A DNA stretch of 9,832 bases, taken from positions 1 through 9,832 of the forward strand of contig JAJRTP010000265.1 in assembly GCA_024278255.1 (NCBI GenBank). Reading direction: 5' to 3'. Shown here piece by piece: positions 6,446-9,832 of this stretch. This stretch comes from Chloroflexota bacterium. Lineage in GTDB: Bacteria; Chloroflexota; Anaerolineae; Promineifilales; Promineifilaceae. A program made the position numbers and the translations under genes. Every line of letters begins with the position of its first letter. Position 1 is the stretch's first letter. The notes under the pieces were generated by a model. The model searched no databases. It had not been told where the DNA came from and saw only the letters and a program-made list of their open reading frames with translations.

Positions 6446-8569
6446 TCAGCCTTCTTCCCAACCCAGCCCAATCCGCCCCCGATCCTTGTCCACAGATTGG
6501 ATGGTGACGGGCAGCACATCGCCGACGCTGAGACGGGCACTGCGGGGAATCTGGCTGCGATGCAGCAGGCCGTCCTGCTTCACGCCAATGTCAATGAACG
6601 CGCCGAAATCCACCACGTTGCGCACCGTGCCCTTAAGCTGCATCCCCGGCGCCAGGTCGTCCATGCTCAACACGTCGCTGCGCAGGATGGGGAGCGGTAA
6701 ATCTTCGCGGGGATCGCGGCCGGGCCGGATGAGCTGCTCGAAAATATCTTGCAGCGTAGGCAGCCCAATGCCCAATTCTGCCGCCAGCGCGTCGTCCGGC
6801 TGAAGCTGACGCAAGGCGGTTTCCCGTTCTGCCGGGGTGGAGTGCGGGGTGAGGCTGACGCGAGACAGTACGGCCGTTGCCGCCCCATAACTTTCCGGAT
6901 GAATGGCACTGGCGTCCAGCGGATTATCTCCCTCCCGGATGCGCAGGAAGCCGGCCGACTGCTCAAACGCTTTGGCTCCCAGACCGGATACTTTTTTAAG
7001 TTGCTGCCGGTTGGTAAAACGGCCGTATTCATCCCGGTAGGCCACCATCCGCTCCGCCAGCTTCGGACCAATCCCGGAAACGTAAGTCAGCAGGGCCGGG
7101 GAGGCGGTGTTCACATCCACGCCGACCTGATTTACCACCGATTCCACCACGCCGGCCAGCGTTTCCCCCAATTGTTTCTGGTTCACATCGTGCTGATACA
7201 GTCCCACGCCGATGGATTTGGGATCAATTTTCACCAGTTCGGCCAGCGGGTCCTGCACGCGGCGGCCGATGGAGACCGCGCCGCGCAGGGTCACATCGAG
7301 ATCGGGCATCTCCTGGCGGGCCAGTTTGCTGGCGCTGTAAACACTGGCCCCGGCTTCGTTGACGATGAGGTAATGCACGTCTGGCATCTGCCGCGTCAGT
7401 TCAGCTACAAGCTGCTCTGTCTCGCGGGAAGCGGTGCCATTGCCAATGGCAATCAGGCTGACGTTGTGCTGCCGGATGAGGCTGGTGAGGGTTTTCAGGG
7501 AGTCGTTGCGGCGGTTTTGCGGGGGATGGGGGTAGACGGCCGTTGTCGCCAAAACCTTCCCCGTCGCATCCAGAACCGCCACCTTGCAGCCGGTGCGATA
7601 GGCCGGATCAATCGCCAGAACCACATGTCCGGCCAGGGGCGGCTGGCTGAGCAGGCCGCGTAGATTGTCGGCAAATACCTGGATGGCGTGACTCTCGGCC
7701 GTTTCCGTCAGGCTGCGGCGTGTGTCCCGTTCGATGGCCGGCAGGAGGAGGCGTTTGGCGGCGTCCTCGATGGCCTGTTGCAATTGATGGGCCAGTGGAG
7801 AGCGGCGATCCGGGCGAAATTTACTTCGTATAGCCAATAACCAATCCCGTTCCTGAATCTCTACAGAGACGCGCAGTATTTTTTCCGCTTCGCCCCGGTT
7901 GATGGCTAAAATCTGGTGGGGGCGCAGCCGGTTGATCCGCTGGTCATATTCGTAGTAAAGGCGGTAAACGTCCCGCTCATCCGTCGCCTTTTTGATTTTG
8001 CGGCTGTGCAGGATGCCCCATTGCTGCGCCTTTTCCCGCAATATCTGGCGCACGGCAGCGCTGTCGCTGATGACCTCGGCCACGATGTCCCGCGCGCCGG
8101 CCAGGGCGTCTGCCGGGGTGGGGACATCGGGGGTGGCGAAGGGGGCGGCGATTTGTTCGGCCGTTTGCCGGGAGTGCAGTTGGGCCAAAATCAGTTCCGC
8201 CAGCGGTTCCAGTCCCTTCTCGCGGGCCATGGTGGCGCGGGTGCGCCGTTTCGGTTTGTAGGGCAGGTACAAATCCTCCAGTTCGGTGACAGTGGCGGCG
8301 TTTTGCAGTTGAGCCAGTAGTTCCGGCGTCATTTTGCCCTGCTCTGCAATGGATGTTATGATGGTGGCGCGTCTTTCGTTTAATGTGCGCAGTTTTTTGA
8401 GGGCGGCGGCAATTTCCCGTATTTGTTCCTCATCCAAACTGCCTGTTTGCTCCTTGCGGTAGCGGGCTATGAAGGGAATGGTGTTCCCGGAATCCAGTAA
8501 TTCGATAACGGCCGTCACCTGCGACGGCCGTAACTGCATTTGTTGGGCAATAATTTTCGCGTTTTCCAT
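6446..8569 (-). CDS. tex: Tex family RNA-binding transcription accessory protein
   Basis: Tex binds nucleic acid and is linked to transcription in bacteria (homologue of E. coli YhgF, relative of eukaryotic Spt6); cytoplasmic. It has 707 residues, close to the usual 720-780. Domains in order: helical Tex N-terminal region (1-about 190, with IPFIARYRKEQTGSLDE and DLYLPYKPKRRTRA), a central helical part, the YqgF/RNase H-like domain (about 313-440, AIDPAYRTGCKVAVLD, IAIGNGTASRETE), the strongly conserved NEAGASVYSASKLA to GLYQHDV stretch (404-461), helix-hairpin-helix repeats (about 492-545, VSGIGPKLAERM and VSGLGAKAFEQ) and a C-terminal S1 domain (about 641-705, GTVRNVVDFGAFIDIGVKQDGLLH). All expected parts are present. 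The ATG at 8569 has no obvious Shine-Dalgarno (upstream reads GATCGCCCC), but the N-terminus aligns well with the family. Two ACGGCCGT octamers lie within its first 20 codons and one just upstream. Confidence 0.97.
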   Translation of the reverse strand: MENAKIIAQQMQLRPSQVTAVIELLDSGNTIPFIARYRKEQTGSLDEEQIREIAAALKKLRTLNERRATIITSIAEQGKMTPELLAQLQNAATVTELEDLYLPYKPKRRTRATMAREKGLEPLAELILAQLHSRQTAEQIAAPFATPDVPTPADALAGARDIVAEVISDSAAVRQILREKAQQWGILHSRKIKKATDERDVYRLYYEYDQRINRLRPHQILAINRGEAEKILRVSVEIQERDWLLAIRSKFRPDRRSPLAHQLQQAIEDAAKRLLLPAIERDTRRSLTETAESHAIQVFADNLRGLLSQPPLAGHVVLAIDPAYRTGCKVAVLDATGKVLATTAVYPHPPQNRRNDSLKTLTSLIRQHNVSLIAIGNGTASRETEQLVAELTRQMPDVHYLIVNEAGASVYSASKLARQEMPDLDVTLRGAVSIGRRVQDPLAELVKIDPKSIGVGLYQHDVNQKQLGETLAGVVESVVNQVGVDVNTASPALLTYVSGIGPKLAERMVAYRDEYGRFTNRQQLKKVSGLGAKAFEQSAGFLRIREGDNPLDASAIHPESYGAATAVLSRVSLTPHSTPAERETALRQLQPDDALAAELGIGLPTLQDIFEQLIRPGRDPREDLPLPILRSDVLSMDDLAPGMQLKGTVRNVVDFGAFIDIGVKQDGLLHRSQIPRSARLSVGDVLPVTIQSVDKDRGRIGLGWEEG

Positions 8570-8595
8570 GGGGCGATCTTAGCGGATACGGCCGT
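8508..8595. repeat. Cluster of three ACGGCCGT octamers at the tex start
   Basis: Exact ACGGCCGT copies occur at 8508-8515, 8524-8531 and 8588-8595, within 88 bp. The last is part of the 12-bp palindrome ATACGGCCGTAT (8586-8597), about 17 nt upstream of the tex start codon. The copy at 8524 is the only one in the window read in the codon phase giving Leu-Arg-Pro-Ser. See the findings for the window-wide count. Confidence 0.85.
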
Positions 8596-8615
8596 ATTCA
8601 GCCAGAAACCCATCT

Positions 8616-8650
8616 ACTAAAAACTGCACACTGCACACTGAAAACTGAAA
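8616..8650 (+). repeat. Heptanucleotide array ACTGNNN between tex and the downstream gene
   Basis: Five consecutive 7-nt units: ACTAAAA (degenerate), ACTGCAC, ACTGCAC, ACTGAAA, ACTGAAA (8616-8650). The unit ACTGAAA also occurs twice in the array at 5311-5345, so the two intergenic regions share a repeat family. It lies in the divergent gap between tex (start 8569) and the small gene at 8722. No gene was found in it. Confidence 0.85.
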
Positions 8651-8704
8651 CGTGCCGGAAAAAACAGAACTTTATCGTTTATACAGGTAAACGGTGTTGT
8701 CACC

Positions 8705-8710
8705 AGGAGG
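8705..8710 (+). promoter_or_regulatory. Strong Shine-Dalgarno with ambiguous start (TTG 8716 or ATG 8722)
   Basis: AGGAGG is 5 nt before an in-frame TTG (8716) and 11 nt before an ATG (8722). The sequence reads TTG AAG ATG. A TATACA (8680-8685) lies a plausible distance upstream as a -10 element, but no good -35 accompanies it. Confidence 0.6.
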
Positions 8711-8721
8711 AATAGTTGAAG

Positions 8722-9141
8722 ATGTTGCATAAATTTTCTACGATGGAAACGGTAAGACAATTTTTGGCGGCTTTTTCCCAAGCTGACAAATCTTTGCTGG
8801 ATAGTCTGTTAACCTCTCATGCGTATTTGCGCCTGCGCCGGGATGTTGGCGAGAATGTTTACCGGATGCGGGCCAATGTGGGCAATGCCCTGTTAACCGA
8901 GCGGCTTCGCTGGGGCACGGGCAACCTGGACATTCAGGATTGGACTGTGGAAGGGGGTACGGTAACAGTTAAATTTACGGTACCGGAACAAGGCAAGCTG
9001 TTCTTTTCGGCCCAGGTGTACGTTTTGACTTTGACGATCTATCAGGAAAAGGTGGGCGCTGTGACGCTGCACTGTGGTGAGGAGCAAGCTTTCCCGCTGC
9101 CGGCGTGGCCGGTTAACCATCCGGCCGTGGTCGCGGTTTGA
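8722..9141 (+). CDS. Hypothetical small protein, possibly NTF2/SnoaL-like
   Basis: Product 139 residues from the ATG at 8722 (141 if the TTG at 8716 is used, which has better spacing to AGGAGG). I do not recognise the family with confidence. It begins with amphipathic helices (METVRQFLAAFSQADKSLLDSLLTSHAYL), then a mixed stretch, then alternating strands (LDIQDWTVEGGTVTVKFTVPE, FFSAQVYVLTLTIYQ, VGAVTLHCG). This order, helices first and then a curved sheet with an aromatic-rich edge, is what NTF2-like/SnoaL proteins show, so that fold is a guess. There are no membrane segments and no signal peptide, so it is likely cytoplasmic. It has its own Shine-Dalgarno and a strong terminator 18 bp after the stop, so it is probably a single-gene transcript. 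Coding is supported by the RBS, the terminator and the regular composition. Confidence 0.75.
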   Translation: MLHKFSTMETVRQFLAAFSQADKSLLDSLLTSHAYLRLRRDVGENVYRMRANVGNALLTERLRWGTGNLDIQDWTVEGGTVTVKFTVPEQGKLFFSAQVYVLTLTIYQEKVGAVTLHCGEEQAFPLPAWPVNHPAVVAV

Positions 9142-9158
9142 CGGCTGCTTATCTATTC

Positions 9159-9194
9159 AGAAGGTCAACTTCTCTGAGAAGTTGACCTTCTTTT
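9159..9194 (+). terminator. Rho-independent terminator after the small hypothetical gene
   Basis: Perfect 15-bp stem: AGAAGGTCAACTTCT (9159-9173), loop CTG (9174-9176), exact complement (9177-9191), followed by TTT (9192-9194); the last stem bases also add T. It begins 18 bp after the TGA at 9139-9141. No T-run follows on the minus strand, so it mainly serves the plus-strand gene, though the convergent acetyltransferase ends only 13 bp away. Confidence 0.92.
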
Positions 9195-9206
9195 ATGGTT
9201 GGCTCG

Positions 9207-9587
9207 TCATGCTTGCTCCCGGATGCGAGCCATGAAGTAGCTGTCGGCCATACGGCCGTCGCCAAAAGCGTGCATTTTTTTCGTGCCCTCGATGACAAAA
9301 CCAAATTTTTCGTAAAGGCGGACGGCCGTAGGGTTGTCCGTATTTACTTCCAAGTCTACCCGGACGAGGTTGAGCCAGTTGTCCGCCAAATCTACCAGCT
9401 TTTCCATAATTTGCGTGCCAATACCCATCCCCCAATAATCGGGATGTACCATCATGCCCAGACCGGCGCTATGCCGGGCGCGCGGGTTTTGTGATTGGTG
9501 CAGTGTGCCAATGCCCACGACTTTTTCATCTACGACAGCCACGTAGCGGTAAATACCGGGATTCGCCTTTTTGAGGCGGGTATCCAC
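9207..9587 (-). CDS. GNAT acetyltransferase, YhhY-like, downstream domain (longest canonical-start reading)
   Basis: Acetyl-CoA-dependent N-acetyltransferase resembling E. coli YhhY, which acts on amino acids; the substrate here is unknown. From the GTG at 9587 the product has 126 residues: strands YRYVAVVDEKVVGIGTL, motif A with the acetyl-CoA loop YWGMGIGT (about residues 51-58), motif B NPTAVRLYEKFGFVIEGT, and a C-terminal strand FGDGRMADSYFMARI. The family normally has about 160 residues, and the missing N-terminal strand and two helices are encoded in the same frame further upstream (9588 to about 9700) without any ATG, GTG or TTG. The GTG at 9587 is therefore probably not the true start, and the domain is likely either the second half of a fused protein or read from an unusual start. 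See the entry for 9588-9761. Confidence 0.75.
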   Translation of the reverse strand: MDTRLKKANPGIYRYVAVVDEKVVGIGTLHQSQNPRARHSAGLGMMVHPDYWGMGIGTQIMEKLVDLADNWLNLVRVDLEVNTDNPTAVRLYEKFGFVIEGTKKMHAFGDGRMADSYFMARIREQA

Positions 9588-9761
9588 AAAATCCAGTTCA
9601 TGGCTGGGCAGGCGCAGCGTAGTACGGGCGACGGCCGGATGGAGGTATAGTTGGTAAATATCTTCCCGGTCGTCGGGATAGCGGGGTGGGCGAAGGGTTC
9701 CTTGGACCGATTGACGGCGCGGCGGCGTAGGTGGCGGCGGGCTGGATGTGGGGAAGATGTC
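9588..9761 (-). pseudogene. In-frame N-terminal part of the GNAT domain plus Pro-rich linker, lacking a start codon
   Basis: Read in the same frame as 9207-9587, this stretch encodes a typical YhhY-type N-terminus: LRPPRYPDDREDIYQLY, then HPAVARTTLRLPSHELDF, running straight into the GTG-started reading. Before it comes PTSSPPPPTPPRR, which looks like an interdomain linker. The frame is closed by TAG at 9762-9764 with no ATG, GTG or TTG between, and no Shine-Dalgarno was seen. Explanations: a two-domain gene broken by a nonsense change, a base-call error in the TAG, stop readthrough, or a near-cognate start such as ATC (9758) or ATT (9659). Confidence 0.65.
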
Positions 9762-9832
9762 CTAGTAGCGCAAGCGGGACATGACGAGGTCGTCCAGGTA
9801 ACGGCCGTTGCCAAAAATTATTTTGCGTCTGA
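9762..9832 (-). CDS. C-terminal end of a second GNAT acetyltransferase domain (5' end outside window)
   Basis: The last 22 codons before TAG (9762-9764) read IIFGNGRYLDDLVMSRLRY at their end. This matches the C-terminal strand of the neighbouring domain (HAFGDGRMADSYFMARIREQA) and of YhhY-type acetyltransferases. It is therefore the tail of a paralogous domain in tandem, in the same reading frame as the downstream domain. The rest lies beyond the right edge. Confidence 0.7.
   Translation of the reverse strand, partial: RRKIIFGNGRYLDDLVMSRLRY

Noticed and set aside
6749..7663. 304-codon plus-strand open frame opposite tex
   Set aside because: Tex is unmistakable on the other strand throughout; this frame is rich in His, Gln and Gly, as expected of an antisense shadow.
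9530..9814. Minus-strand 94-codon open frame near the right edge
   Set aside because: It is out of frame with the two acetyltransferase segments, which both show family-like sequence, and its own translation looks like a shadow. It does not supply the missing start by frameshift, because the GNAT N-terminus already lies in the GTG frame.

Overview
The window looks like a stretch of chromosome from a Chloroflexota bacterium, probably near Anaerolineae/Caldilineae. This is inferred from the gene mix (an F420-type luciferase-like oxidoreductase, a secreted protein with a C-terminal FLPLVER tail), from heptanucleotide repeats between genes, and from moderately high GC. No rRNA, tRNA, CRISPR array, transposase or phage gene was seen.

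Layout. (1) Positions 1-3511, plus strand: the C-terminal two thirds of a prolyl oligopeptidase, then 5 bp later an orphan membrane sensor histidine kinase with two PAS domains. A strong hairpin terminator lies inside the last codons of the kinase. (2) Positions 3512-5206, minus strand: a secreted multidomain surface protein (CBM9/DOMON-like, DNRLRE-like, Ig-like). Its stop codon directly abuts the kinase stop codon. (3) Positions 5207-5558: a repeat-rich intergenic region with two opposed heptamer arrays and a perfect 22-bp palindrome. (4) Positions 5559-6425, plus strand: an LLM-class F420-dependent oxidoreductase. It converges on (5) positions 6446-8569, minus strand: the transcription accessory protein Tex. 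(6) Positions 8570-8721: an intergenic region with another heptamer array, then a small plus-strand hypothetical gene (NTF2-like fold possible) ending in a textbook terminator. (7) Positions 9207-9832, minus strand: two YhhY-like GNAT acetyltransferase domains in one frame, separated by a single TAG and a proline-rich stretch. The downstream domain has no usual start codon at its natural N-terminus.

The genes do not form one pathway. They are mostly housekeeping or accessory single genes, and only the peptidase-kinase pair looks co-transcribed. The most unusual property is genome-scale rather than genic: the palindrome ACGGCCGT occurs 24 times in 9.8 kb, where about 0.2 would be expected by chance. 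It resembles the HIP1 octamer of cyanobacteria. The other item most worth checking is the interrupted tandem acetyltransferase at the right edge.
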